DNA from: SHVO01 sp041906145
Lineage (GTDB): Bacteria; Pseudomonadota; Alphaproteobacteria; Rhodospirillales; Rhodospirillaceae
Direction: 5' to 3'
DNA length: 64,000 bases
Assembly: GCA_041906145.1 (NCBI GenBank)
Contig: JAYRJU010000001.1
Coordinates: forward strand, 434,001-498,000
The notes below the pieces were generated by a model that had not been told where the DNA came from, ran no database searches, and saw nothing but the letters and a program-made list of their open reading frames with translations. The stretch's first letter is position 1, and each line of letters opens with the position of its first letter. The position numbers and the translations under genes are program-made. Positions 40,948 to 50,507 of the stretch are shown piece by piece.

Positions 40948-42183
40948 ATGATCCGTATGGTTCTTGCCCTGGCGCTGGTGTCCGCGCCGGCCTATGCGCA
41001 GTCGCAAGCCGACCTGTACGCCAAGGCGCGCGAGATCCACGAACGGGTGCTGACCATCGACACGCACGTCGATATCCCCTTCGACTTCGCCACATCCGCC
41101 TACGACATGATGAAGCCAGGCCCGCGCGGGCAGCAGGTGCACATCCCGACGATGATCGAAGGCGGCCTCGATGCGCCGTTCCTGATCGTCTACATGGGCC
41201 AGGGCGAACGCACGGTCACCGGTTATGCGAAGGCCGCCGCCGACGCCTTCACCAAGTTCTCGGCCATCCACCGCGCCACCGACGAACTCTACAAGGATAA
41301 GATCGAGCTCGCCTATACCGCCGCCGACGTGCGGCGCATCTACGGCGGCGGCAAGAAGCCGATCATTATCGGCATGGAAAACGGCTACTCGGTCGGCAAG
41401 GACCTGCGCCTGCTCGATATCTATTACGGCCTCGGCGCGCGCTATCTCGGCCTTCTGCACAACGGCCACAACGACCTGGGCGATTCCGCTCAGCCCAATG
41501 CAAATGAGCCGGCCGCCGAGCACAACGGTTTGTCGCCGCTGGGCAAAGAAGTGGTCCAGAGACTGAACGAACTTGGGATCATGGCGGACATCAGCCACGC
41601 CTCGATGAAGACCGCGCTCGACATCCTCGCCGTGTCCAAGGCGCCAGTGATCGCCAGCCACTCGGCGGTAAAGGCCGTGTTCGATCACCCGCGCAATGTG
41701 AGCGACGAGGTGCTCGATGCGGTGAAGCGCTCGGGCGGCGTGGTACAGATCGTGGCCTTCGATCCTTACCTGCGCGCGATCCCGCCGGAAAAGACCAAAG
41801 CCATCCAAGCCCTGCAGAAAACCATGGGCCTGCGCGGGAACGCCGACGTGGACAAATTGCAGCCCGGCCAACGCCAAGCCTATGTGGCGGAAATGGCCAC
41901 TATCGAGAACACCTGGCCGAAGGCGGATGTGACCAACCTGGTCGACCACATGGACTACGCCATCAAGCGGATCGGCATCGACCATGTGGGCATTTCGTCG
42001 GACTTCAACGGCGGCGGCGGCATCCGGGGGTGGGGAAGCGCGGCCGAGACCTTAAATGTCACACTGGAACTGGTGCGGCGCGGGTATACCGAGGAGCAAA
42101 TCGCCAAGCTTTGGGGCGGTAACCTCCTGCGCGTGATGGAACAGGTCGAGGCTTATGCCAAGCGGCCCCGAAAGCGGCGCTAA
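40948..42183 (+). CDS. Exported membrane-dipeptidase-type (M19) dipeptidase
   Basis: Zinc dipeptidase of 411 residues with an N-terminal signal peptide (MIRMVLALALVSAPAYA). The metal site begins with TIDTHVDIPFDF (HXD), with further ligands in GMENGYS, LLHNGHNDLGDS, DISHASM and ASHSAV. DHVGISSDFNGGGG near the C-terminus is typical of the family. The ATG at 40948 follows GGGGGATAG. It starts 4 bp after meaB but has no obvious metabolic tie to the mutase; likely substrates are dipeptides or D-amino-acid dipeptides. Confidence 0.9.
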   Translation: MIRMVLALALVSAPAYAQSQADLYAKAREIHERVLTIDTHVDIPFDFATSAYDMMKPGPRGQQVHIPTMIEGGLDAPFLIVYMGQGERTVTGYAKAAADAFTKFSAIHRATDELYKDKIELAYTAADVRRIYGGGKKPIIIGMENGYSVGKDLRLLDIYYGLGARYLGLLHNGHNDLGDSAQPNANEPAAEHNGLSPLGKEVVQRLNELGIMADISHASMKTALDILAVSKAPVIASHSAVKAVFDHPRNVSDEVLDAVKRSGGVVQIVAFDPYLRAIPPEKTKAIQALQKTMGLRGNADVDKLQPGQRQAYVAEMATIENTWPKADVTNLVDHMDYAIKRIGIDHVGISSDFNGGGGIRGWGSAAETLNVTLELVRRGYTEEQIAKLWGGNLLRVMEQVEAYAKRPRKRR

Positions 42184-43138
42184 GTCTTCTGACGCCAGCG
42201 GCCTCCCGCCGCTCGACGACAGCCGAACGCGCCGTTCACCACTCACGATTGCCCAGCACGCCACTGTCATCACAACGCGCCTTGTATTCGGCGCGCTATG
42301 CGGCGCGATCCGCCTGGTGCGCGGCGCGCACCCGAAAGATTGGCGCACGATTCGTTATGGCCTGCACCGGGAGGAAATCCTCGATTATCACGCGCCGCCC
42401 GCCGACAAACCGCCTCATCGGGCGGTCGTGTTCATCCACGGCGGCGGCTGGCTCATGGGCACAAAGGACTTCTACGCCCACGACCTGATCTTCCTGCCCG
42501 AGGCCGGATATCCGGTATTCAACATCGAATATCCGAAGGCGCCGGAGCATCCGCATCCGCGGCCCTTGCGGTCATTGCTCGCCGCGTTGGTGTTCATCAA
42601 ACGCTCGTTCCCAGAAGCCACGCATGTGCACCTGATGGGCGATTCGGCTGGCGGCAACATGGCGGTGATGGCGGCGTTGCTGCTGTCGGACGCGGGGCTC
42701 CTTAAACGGGTGGACCCGTGGTGCGACCCGAAGAAGCTGCCGAAGGCGCTATCGGTGACGTCGATCTACGGCGTTCTAGATCGCGCGACGATGCTGCGGC
42801 CGAATGTGCCCGGCGGCGCGGCGCTGCTCGCCGCCTATGCCGGCCCGGAAGCCCTCAAGGAAGCGGTCGGACCGGAGCATTCCATCACGCCGATGGACCT
42901 GAAATTCGAGCGCCATCCGCCGTGCTTCATCGCCTGCGGCGGCGACGATCCGATCCTGCCTTCAAGCCAGATCTATGCCGAGCGGTTGCAGCGGGAAGGC
43001 CACAAGGTCGTGCTCACCACCTATCCCAAAGCGTTCCACGGATTCTTCAATTTTCCCGAGGGCGAGCCCAAGCGAAACTTGAGGCGCGATATCCTCACCT
43101 TCTTGGACGAGAACTTCCTCGGTGTGCAGTCGCCGTAA
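42155..43138 (+). CDS. Alpha/beta hydrolase of the hormone-sensitive-lipase/esterase type
   Basis: Carboxylesterase-like enzyme of 327 residues. The oxyanion motif is HGGGW (95-99), nucleophile S164 in GDSAGG, with a C-terminal acid near GGDDPILP and a histidine in AFHGFF. The first about 60 residues are an unrelated basic and partly hydrophobic segment (IAQHATVITTRLVFGALCGAIRLV) that could be a membrane anchor. The ATG lies 29 nt inside the dipeptidase gene; a later start would remove the extension. Substrate unknown. Confidence 0.85.
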   Translation: MPSGPESGAKSSDASGLPPLDDSRTRRSPLTIAQHATVITTRLVFGALCGAIRLVRGAHPKDWRTIRYGLHREEILDYHAPPADKPPHRAVVFIHGGGWLMGTKDFYAHDLIFLPEAGYPVFNIEYPKAPEHPHPRPLRSLLAALVFIKRSFPEATHVHLMGDSAGGNMAVMAALLLSDAGLLKRVDPWCDPKKLPKALSVTSIYGVLDRATMLRPNVPGGAALLAAYAGPEALKEAVGPEHSITPMDLKFERHPPCFIACGGDDPILPSSQIYAERLQREGHKVVLTTYPKAFHGFFNFPEGEPKRNLRRDILTFLDENFLGVQSP

Positions 43139-43143
43139 GGCGA

Positions 43144-43989
<846 letters not shown>

Positions 43990-44000
43990 ACTGAATATCC

Positions 44001-45029
44001 CTAAGCCGGCTGCTGCTGCGTGATGCAGTGGAACGAACCGCCGCCCGTAATAACAGAGTTGGCCGGAAGACCAATAGTGCGCCGGCCCGGGAACAGGTTG
44101 GCAATGGCCGCCACGGCCGCGTCATCGGACTTCGCCCCGTAAAGCGGAACGACGACCGTCGTATTGCCGATGTAGAAATTCATCGAGCTGACGGGCATGA
44201 CATCGCCGTCCTCGTTCTCCATGCGGCCCGGCGACGGCACGGTCATGACTTCGAGCTTGTTCCCGTTCACGTCACGCGCGGCCTTGAGGTCGGCGATGAT
44301 GGCCTTCAGGGCGTCGGCATTCGGATCATCCGACCCAAAGGGTTCCATGCACACCACGACACCCGGGGCGATGAAGCGCGCGATATTGTCGATATGTCCG
44401 TCGGTGTGGTCGTTGGCGAGGCCGTCGCCGAGCCAGATCAGATGCTCGATGCCGAGGCCCTTCTTGAGGCGCGCTTCGATATCCGCCTGCGACAGCAACG
44501 GATTGCGATTCTCGTTGAGAAGGCACTGGCGCGTGGTGAGCGCGGTGCCGAGACCATCCACGTCAATGGAGCCGCCTTCGAGCACCCAGTCGTTGATGAG
44601 CGCGGGCGTACCGGCTTGTTTCGCGACAAAGGCGGCGACCTGATCGTCGCCTTCGAGCACGTACTTGCCGCCCCAGCCGTTGAACTTGAAGCAGGACGCC
44701 TGAAGACCGGCCGGGCCCTTCACGAAGATGGGCGCGGTGTCGCGGAACCAGATGTCGCCGAACATGCCGGGAATGATTTGCGCATTCGTGCCCTTGAGCG
44801 CGGCGCGCGCGGAGGCTACAGCCTCGTCGCCGTTCGCGACGATCTTCAAGGCTTCGCCTCTGCCGTCATCGGCGATGGCTTTGAACAGTGCGGCGACTTC
44901 GGCGCGCGCCGGTTCCAAGTCCTCGAGCCACAGGTCCGCGGCGCTGGGCCAGGCGGACCAGACGGCGCTGTGTTTGTCCCATTCGGCGGGCTGGCGGAGC
45001 GGCGGATTTACGTTCGATTTTGTGTCCAT
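44001..45029 (-). CDS. aguA: Agmatine deiminase
   Basis: Peptidyl-arginine-deiminase-fold enzyme converting agmatine to N-carbamoylputrescine and ammonia. It has 342 residues from the ATG at 45029. PAEWDKHSAVWSAWP at the N-terminus, WFRDTAPIF, WGGKY, LEGGSIDVDGLGT and NDHTDGHIDN are family motifs. The catalytic cysteine is C335 in GGSFHCITQQQP at the very C-terminus. An in-frame ATG at 45092 would overlap the divergent methyltransferase gene, so the shorter start is chosen. Confidence 0.95.
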   Translation of the reverse strand: MDTKSNVNPPLRQPAEWDKHSAVWSAWPSAADLWLEDLEPARAEVAALFKAIADDGRGEALKIVANGDEAVASARAALKGTNAQIIPGMFGDIWFRDTAPIFVKGPAGLQASCFKFNGWGGKYVLEGDDQVAAFVAKQAGTPALINDWVLEGGSIDVDGLGTALTTRQCLLNENRNPLLSQADIEARLKKGLGIEHLIWLGDGLANDHTDGHIDNIARFIAPGVVVCMEPFGSDDPNADALKAIIADLKAARDVNGNKLEVMTVPSPGRMENEDGDVMPVSSMNFYIGNTTVVVPLYGAKSDDAAVAAIANLFPGRRTIGLPANSVITGGGSFHCITQQQPA

Positions 45030-45085
45030 GGGACGCTCACATACTGTCTGGAAGTCCCCCATGCAATGCTTGAGAGTATGAATAT

Positions 45086-45973
45086 ATGTCATCGGGAAAT
45101 CTCACCGCCGACCGGCGCTATGACTACGCCCAGAGCCTGCGCGCGGAGGGGGACTTTTCAGCCGCGGCGGAGCTGATCGGGCAGGCCCTGGAGTTGGCGC
45201 CGAACTGGGCCGAAGGCCGCTTCGCCTTCGCCGAAACGCTGGCGGACGCCGGGCGTGCCGAGGACGCCATTGCCGCCTACCGCGCCTATCTCGCGGTCGA
45301 TCCAGGCGACTCCATGGGGGCTGCGGCGCGGCTCACTTTACTGGGCGCGGCACCGACTCCGGCCAACCTGCCGGCCGCCTATGTCACTCGCCTGTTCGAT
45401 GAATATGCCCCGCGTTTCGACGCGGCACTGACCGAGCGGCTGAACTATCAGGGCCCGGCGCTTTTGAAAGAAGCCGTGACGCGTGTATGGCCCCGCCCCT
45501 TTTCGCGCGTGTTCGATCTCGGCTGTGGCACGGGCCTATCGGGTGCGGCTTTTCGCGATGTGGCGGCATGGTTAGGCGGCGTCGATCTGTCGCCCGCCAT
45601 GGTGAAGAAGGCCCAAGCTAAGAAGCTCTACGATCATCTGGAAGCGGGCGACATGGGCACGGCGCTCGCGACGCTGAACGCGCCCTGCGAACTCATACTG
45701 GCCGCCGACGTGCTGGTGTACGTGGGCGATCTGTCGCCGCTGTTCGCGCTGGTGCGCGATGCGCTGGTTCCGGGCGGCATTTTCGCCTTCACCGTTCAGC
45801 GGGCCGAGAGCGGCGACTACGCGCTGGGGCGCGAGCAGCGCTACAGCCACAGCCGCGTCTATCTTGAACGCTGCGCCGAGGCCGCGGATTTCGAAATCGC
45901 CGTGCTGGAAGACGTGGTGACGCGCCAGGAAGCCGGAAAAGACGTGCCGGGCCTGCTCGCTGTTCTAGCTTAA
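45086..45973 (+). CDS. TPR-containing SAM-dependent methyltransferase
   Basis: A 295-residue protein with about two TPR-like helical repeats at 10-80 (AEGDFSAAAELIGQALELAPNWAEG, then AGRAEDAIAAYRAYLAVDPGD) followed by a class I methyltransferase domain (RVFDLGCGTGLSGAAF at about 139-154, ILAADVLVYVGD). Such fusions are usually annotated as methyltransferases of unknown target. It is divergent from aguA and ends 9 bp inside the convergent rRNA methyltransferase gene. Confidence 0.82.
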   Translation: MSSGNLTADRRYDYAQSLRAEGDFSAAAELIGQALELAPNWAEGRFAFAETLADAGRAEDAIAAYRAYLAVDPGDSMGAAARLTLLGAAPTPANLPAAYVTRLFDEYAPRFDAALTERLNYQGPALLKEAVTRVWPRPFSRVFDLGCGTGLSGAAFRDVAAWLGGVDLSPAMVKKAQAKKLYDHLEAGDMGTALATLNAPCELILAADVLVYVGDLSPLFALVRDALVPGGIFAFTVQRAESGDYALGREQRYSHSRVYLERCAEAADFEIAVLEDVVTRQEAGKDVPGLLAVLA

Positions 45974-47158
45974 ATGAAACACCAGCGCCTTGAGATAGGC
46001 GCTTTCCGGCAGCAGCGGATGCACGGGATGATCGGGCCCGGCGCCGGCGGTCCGGATGATTTTACCCGAGCGCTTTGCGTCCTCGAGTCCGCGCGCGACC
46101 GCCGCCGTGAATTCATCGAGCGGCGCGTTGTGGCTACAGGAGGCGACGAGCAGATATCCGCCCGGCGCGGTGACTTCGGCCGAGAGGCGCGCGAGCTTGC
46201 GATAGCCCTGCAGACCCGCTTTCAAATCCTTCTTTGACTTCACGAAGGCCGGCGGGTCGGCGATCACGACGTCCCAGGTTTTACGCGCGCTCACGGCGTT
46301 TTCAAGGAACGGGTAGACTTCGGACTTCTCGAAGGTGCAGGCGACCTTGTTGGCGGCGGCCGCTTTGGCGGCGAGTTCCAGGGAGTGCGCGGAACGATCG
46401 ACGGCGGTGACGGAGGTAGCGCCGCCGAGCGCACACGCCATCGCGAAGCCGCCGGTGTGCGTGTAGAGGTCGATGGCGCTGGCGCCTTTCGCCAACCTGC
46501 CCATGAACGCGCGGTTGTCGCGCTGATCGAAGAACCAGCCGGTCTTCTGGCCCGAGGTGAGATCGCAGAAAAAGGTGGCGCCGCTCTCTTCCACGGGCAC
46601 GTCGCCGTCCAAGCCGCCATGTACGACGCGCACATCTTGCGCGAGACCTTCAAGCCCGCGTGCGGGCGTATCGGCGCGTACGACGACGGCGCGCGGCGCC
46701 GTGAGGCGTACCAGCGCATCGACGATTAGCGGCAGCAGCGTGTCCATACCGGCGGTGTTGGGCTGGAGCACGAAGACATCGCCAAAGCGATCGACGATGA
46801 GGCCGGGCAGGCCGTCCGCTTCCGCATGCACAAGGCGGTAGAACGGGCGCGCGAACAGACGCTCGCGGAGTGATAAGGCGGTCTTGAGCTTGCCTTCAAT
46901 AAAAGCCGCGTCGATAGCCGCGTCAGGCGCGTGGACGAGGACCCGGGCGCTGATCAGGGTGCGCGGGTTGAACTGGGCGGTGGCCAGCAAGGTCCCGCCC
47001 GCATCGGCGACGGTTACAATCGAACCCGGCGGCAGCGCTTTCGCCTCGGGATCCATCTTCACTTCGTTGGAGAAGATCCACGGATAGCCAGACTGGAGCC
47101 GCCGTTGGGCACGGGGCTGCAGGATAAGACGCGGGTGACGGGTAACAGGCGTGTTCAT
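45965..47158 (-). CDS. rlmI: 23S rRNA cytosine methyltransferase-like protein (RlmI family)
   Basis: PUA-plus-Rossmann methyltransferase of 397 residues, related to RlmI/RlmK, which methylate 23S rRNA. The N-terminal PUA domain includes GYPWIFSNEV; the catalytic half has SGQKTGWFFDQRDNRAFM, IDLYTHTGGFAMAC (SAM site) and the motif IV DPPAFVKSKKDL. C-terminal SCSHNAPLDEF provides the usual SCSH motif. The ATG at 47158 is chosen; the frame stays open upstream but without similarity. Exact target nucleotide not determinable here. Confidence 0.88.
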   Translation of the reverse strand: MNTPVTRHPRLILQPRAQRRLQSGYPWIFSNEVKMDPEAKALPPGSIVTVADAGGTLLATAQFNPRTLISARVLVHAPDAAIDAAFIEGKLKTALSLRERLFARPFYRLVHAEADGLPGLIVDRFGDVFVLQPNTAGMDTLLPLIVDALVRLTAPRAVVVRADTPARGLEGLAQDVRVVHGGLDGDVPVEESGATFFCDLTSGQKTGWFFDQRDNRAFMGRLAKGASAIDLYTHTGGFAMACALGGATSVTAVDRSAHSLELAAKAAAANKVACTFEKSEVYPFLENAVSARKTWDVVIADPPAFVKSKKDLKAGLQGYRKLARLSAEVTAPGGYLLVASCSHNAPLDEFTAAVARGLEDAKRSGKIIRTAGAGPDHPVHPLLPESAYLKALVFHLS

Positions 47159-47257
47159 GGCGGTGCTTTGCCACTGAATGGGCCGAAAACATAGGAAAAA
47201 ACGCGGCCGAGGGGCTATACTGCCGCCTTTCGTCGGACCCACCAGGGAGGCGTCCCC

Positions 47258-47704
47258 ATGATCACTCTTTCCATCAATGGCCAAAATCATGAGGTGGAGG
47301 TCGATCCGTCGACGCCGCTTCTGTGGGTGCTGCGCGACAAATTGGCGATGACCGGCACCAAATTCGGATGCGGCATCGCGCAATGCGGCGCTTGTACCAT
47401 TCACATCGACGGCATGGCCGCGCGGGCCTGCGTGACGCCGGTGAGCATGGTGGGCGACGCAAAGATCACAACGATCGAGGGGCTTTCGACCGACGGCAGC
47501 CATCCGGTGCAGGCCGCCTGGATCGCCCATGAAGTGCCGCAGTGCGGCTATTGCCAGCCGGGCATGATGATGGCCGCCGCCGCGCTTTTGACTCAGAAGC
47601 CGAAACCGACGGACGCGGATATCGACGCGGCGATCACCAATATCTGCCGCTGCGGCACTTACCCGCGCGTACGCGCGGCCATCCATTCCATCGCCAAGAC
47701 CTGA
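47258..47704 (+). CDS. iorA: 2Fe-2S subunit of an isoquinoline 1-oxidoreductase-type molybdenum hydroxylase
   Basis: Small iron-sulfur subunit of 148 residues. The plant-type 2Fe-2S cluster has C38, C43, C46, C58; the second cluster has C96, C99 (CGYCQPGM) and C130, C132 (NICRCGTYPRV). It relays electrons from the molybdenum subunit. The ATG at 47258 follows GGGAGG. The large subunit starts 11 bp downstream, and no FAD subunit is present, which is the IorAB architecture (external acceptor such as a cytochrome). Confidence 0.93.
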   Translation: MITLSINGQNHEVEVDPSTPLLWVLRDKLAMTGTKFGCGIAQCGACTIHIDGMAARACVTPVSMVGDAKITTIEGLSTDGSHPVQAAWIAHEVPQCGYCQPGMMMAAAALLTQKPKPTDADIDAAITNICRCGTYPRVRAAIHSIAKT

Positions 47705-47715
47705 GGAGAAGCATC

Positions 47716-49872
47716 ATGAACTTCGCCCTCAATCGCCGCCTGTTCCTGCAAGCTTCCACCGTCGCCGGCGGGGGCTTCATGCTGGGCTTCGCCCTGCCCG
47801 GCAACGACGCGGAAGCGGCTACGGCCGCCGCGCCGGAAGTGAACGCTTGGATCGTGATCCAGCCGGACGACACCATCATCGTGCGTGTCGCCCATTCGGA
47901 AATGGGCCAAGGCGCGTTTACCGCGCTGCCTATGATGGTCGCCGAAGAACTGAACGCCGACTGGGCGAAGGTGAAGCCGGAATTCATCAACCCCACTGAA
48001 CATGTGCAGCGAAACCGCGTATGGGGCGGCACCGCGACGGTCGGCAGCCGCGCGGTACGCACCAGCCATGAATACTTGCGCAAAGCCGGCGCCAGCGCCC
48101 GCGAAATGCTGATCGCCGCCGCCGCGCAGCAATGGAAAGTGCCGGTGAGCGAGGTGCGCGCCGAGAAGAGCGTGCTCACGCACACCCCTTCGGGCCGCAC
48201 GCTGAGTTACGGTAAAGTCGCGAGCGCGGCGTCGCGGATGCCGGCGCCGAAGGACGTGGCGCTGAAGCCCCATACGGAATGGACCATCCTCGGCACACCG
48301 AAGAACCGCGTGGAGATCCCGGACAAGGTCATGGGCAAGCCGGTGTTCGCCATCGACGTGCGTCTGCCGGACATGTTGTTCGCGGCCATCGAACATAGCC
48401 CCGCCTTCGGCGGCAAGCTAAAGAGTTACGATGAGAAGGCCATCGCGACGATGCCCGGTTTGCGCGCCGTGGTGCCGTTATTCGACACGGCCGTCGCCGT
48501 CGTCGCCGACAGTTATTTCGAAGCCTCACGGGCTCTCACGGCCCTGCCTATCGCGTGGGACCGGGGACCCAATGGCAATGTGAACCATGCCGATGTGCTC
48601 GCTTTCGTCAAAAGCGGTCTGACGGCGACCGATCCGTTGGAAGGCGCGAGCGAAGGCGATGTCGTGGCCGCCATTGCCAAGGGCGCGAAGGTGATCGAGG
48701 CGGAATATCACGCCCCGTTCCTCAGCCACGTGCCGATGGAGCCGCAGAACGCCACCGCGCGCGTGACCGCGGACCTCGTTGAAATCTGGGCACCGACGCA
48801 GAACATCGAAGCCACGCTGAACTTGGCCGCCAAGGCCGCGGGCGTGGAAATCGGCAAAGTCAAAGTGCATCCGGTGATGGCGGGCGGCGGCTTCGGCCGA
48901 CGCGGCGGACAATTGGAATATGTGCCGGAAGCCGTCCTGCTGTCGAAGCATCTTGGCAAGCCGGTGCAGGTGATCTGGTCGCGCGAGGAAGACATCCGCC
49001 ACGATTACTATCGCCCGATCTCCTCGGCGAAGTTCAAAGCCGCCTTCGATGCGCAAAACAATCCCATCGCCTGGGACACACGCATCGCCGGTCAGTCGAT
49101 CATGTCCACCGCGAACCCCGAAGCCCTCAAGAAGAGCACGGACCTCGGGTTCCTGGTGTGCTTCACGGACAACCCCTACGACGTGCCGAACCGCCGCGTG
49201 GATTTCGGCATGCGCAATACGCATGTACCCGTTGGGTATTGGCGATCGGTGAACCATTCGCAGAACGGTTACTTCCGCGAGTGCTTCGTGGACGAGATGG
49301 CCGAAGCCGCCGGCATGGACCCCTATCAATTCCGCCGTAAACTGCTGGCGAATTCACCGAAGCAACTCGCGTGCATGGATGCCGCCGCGAAGGCCGCGGG
49401 ATGGGGCCGCACGCTTCCGCAAGGTGTGTTCCAGGGCATCGCACAGGTGGACGGTTACGGCAGCTATGTCGCGTCCGTGGTTGAAGCGTCCGTGCGTCCG
49501 GATGGACATCCGAAGGTGCACCGTGTGGTGACCGCCATCGACTGCGGTCACGTCGTGAACCCGGATACAGTGAAAGCGCAAACCGAGGGCGCGGTCGCCT
49601 GGGCGCTGTCAGCTGCTCTCTACGGCGAGATCACCATCAAAAACGGCGGCGTGGAGCAAGGCAACTACCACGACTATCCGATGGTGAAGATGGCCGAGAT
49701 GCCCACGGTCGAAGTGGTTTTGGTGCCGTCCTACGATTTCTGGGGCGGCGTCGGCGAGCCCGGCGCGCCGCCGGTCACCCCCGCCTTGCTCAACGCCATG
49801 TACAAGGCGACGGGCCGGCGCATCCGGAATTTGCCTCTTGTGAAAGACGCGCAGCCGCGCTCCGCCGACTAG
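47716..49872 (+). CDS. iorB: Molybdopterin-binding subunit of an isoquinoline 1-oxidoreductase-type hydroxylase
   Basis: Catalytic subunit of 718 residues in the xanthine-oxidase superfamily. A twin-arginine signal is visible at the start (RRLFLQASTVAGGGFMLG), so the complex is probably exported folded to the periplasm with the small subunit. Mo-cofactor motifs include HSEMGQGAFTALPMMVAEEL, VMAGGGFGRRGG and VGEPGAPPVTPALLNAM. The substrate is unknown; homologues oxidise N-heterocycles or aldehydes. The ATG follows GAGGAGAAGC. Its molybdenum demand fits the modABC operon in the same window. Confidence 0.92.
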   Translation: MNFALNRRLFLQASTVAGGGFMLGFALPGNDAEAATAAAPEVNAWIVIQPDDTIIVRVAHSEMGQGAFTALPMMVAEELNADWAKVKPEFINPTEHVQRNRVWGGTATVGSRAVRTSHEYLRKAGASAREMLIAAAAQQWKVPVSEVRAEKSVLTHTPSGRTLSYGKVASAASRMPAPKDVALKPHTEWTILGTPKNRVEIPDKVMGKPVFAIDVRLPDMLFAAIEHSPAFGGKLKSYDEKAIATMPGLRAVVPLFDTAVAVVADSYFEASRALTALPIAWDRGPNGNVNHADVLAFVKSGLTATDPLEGASEGDVVAAIAKGAKVIEAEYHAPFLSHVPMEPQNATARVTADLVEIWAPTQNIEATLNLAAKAAGVEIGKVKVHPVMAGGGFGRRGGQLEYVPEAVLLSKHLGKPVQVIWSREEDIRHDYYRPISSAKFKAAFDAQNNPIAWDTRIAGQSIMSTANPEALKKSTDLGFLVCFTDNPYDVPNRRVDFGMRNTHVPVGYWRSVNHSQNGYFRECFVDEMAEAAGMDPYQFRRKLLANSPKQLACMDAAAKAAGWGRTLPQGVFQGIAQVDGYGSYVASVVEASVRPDGHPKVHRVVTAIDCGHVVNPDTVKAQTEGAVAWALSAALYGEITIKNGGVEQGNYHDYPMVKMAEMPTVEVVLVPSYDFWGGVGEPGAPPVTPALLNAMYKATGRRIRNLPLVKDAQPRSAD

Positions 49873-49882
49873 CTTGATTTGA

Positions 49883-50317
49883 TTAAAACGGCTTCAGCAC
49901 GACCATGATCACGATGATGATCATGAACACGGCGGGAACCTCGTTGAGCATGCGGTAGAACTTGGCCGGACGGGTGTTGGCGTCGTTGGCGAAGTCTTTC
50001 GTCCAACGCTCCATGCGCCCGTGCATGAAGCCGAGGCCGACGACGAAGGCCAGCTTCACGTGCATCCAGCCCTGATGCCAATCCACCGGGCTTTCCGGAA
50101 GGAACAGCATGGTGATTCCGAACAGCAGGCTGGCGGCAGCCGCCGGGCGCATAATGATGCGCAGAAGCCGCCCTTCCATGCCCTTCAGCATCTCCGACGC
50201 TTCCGAGCCAGGCGCGAGGCCGACATGGTTCACAAATAGACGCGGCAAATAAAGCAGTCCGGCCATCCATGCGATGACGGAAATGATGTGCAGCGCTTTG
50301 ATCCAGAAAAAGAGCAT
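49883..50317 (-). CDS. hemJ: Protoporphyrinogen IX oxidase, HemJ type
   Basis: Membrane enzyme of 144 residues oxidising protoporphyrinogen IX to protoporphyrin IX. Four membrane segments; the conserved H10 (ALHIISVIAWMAG) and K88 (MHVKLAFV) that are essential in HemJ are present, as is NEVPAVFMIIIVIMVVLKPF at the end. It is the last gene of the haem cluster on this strand, separated from hemF by a 190-bp gap that carries a repeat, so it may have its own promoter or be read through. Confidence 0.93.
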   Translation of the reverse strand: MLFFWIKALHIISVIAWMAGLLYLPRLFVNHVGLAPGSEASEMLKGMEGRLLRIIMRPAAAASLLFGITMLFLPESPVDWHQGWMHVKLAFVVGLGFMHGRMERWTKDFANDANTRPAKFYRMLNEVPAVFMIIIVIMVVLKPF

Positions 50318-50336
50318 GAGGCCTCTCGACTCTGAT

Positions 50337-50372
50337 GCCCCTCCCCCTTGTGGGGAGAGGTTAGGGGGGGTA
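50337..50372. repeat. GC-rich intergenic repeat between hemF and hemJ
   Basis: CCTCCCCC-TTGT-GGGGAGAGG followed by TTAGGGGGGG. This form (CCTCCCC...GGGGAGGGGTTAGGG) is a widespread REP-like intergenic element in GC-rich proteobacteria. It can fold into a hairpin and lies in the only sizeable gap of the haem operon, within 20 bp of the hemJ start. Only one copy is seen in this window. Confidence 0.65.
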
Positions 50373-50507
50373 GGGAAGCTGCCCCAATCCGCCCGTAGCC
50401 TTACCCCCGCCCGCAGACGCTGTCTCGCTTTTTTCCATTAGCGCCAGCATCCAACACGTACGGCGCCGTCCCTGCGCCTTCCGGCAAAGGGGGACGGCTT
50501 TGGTCTT

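Noticed and set aside
50318..50507. Small gene in the gap between hemF and hemJ
   Set aside because: No open frame with a ribosome site; the stretch is the GC-rich repeat and its flanks.
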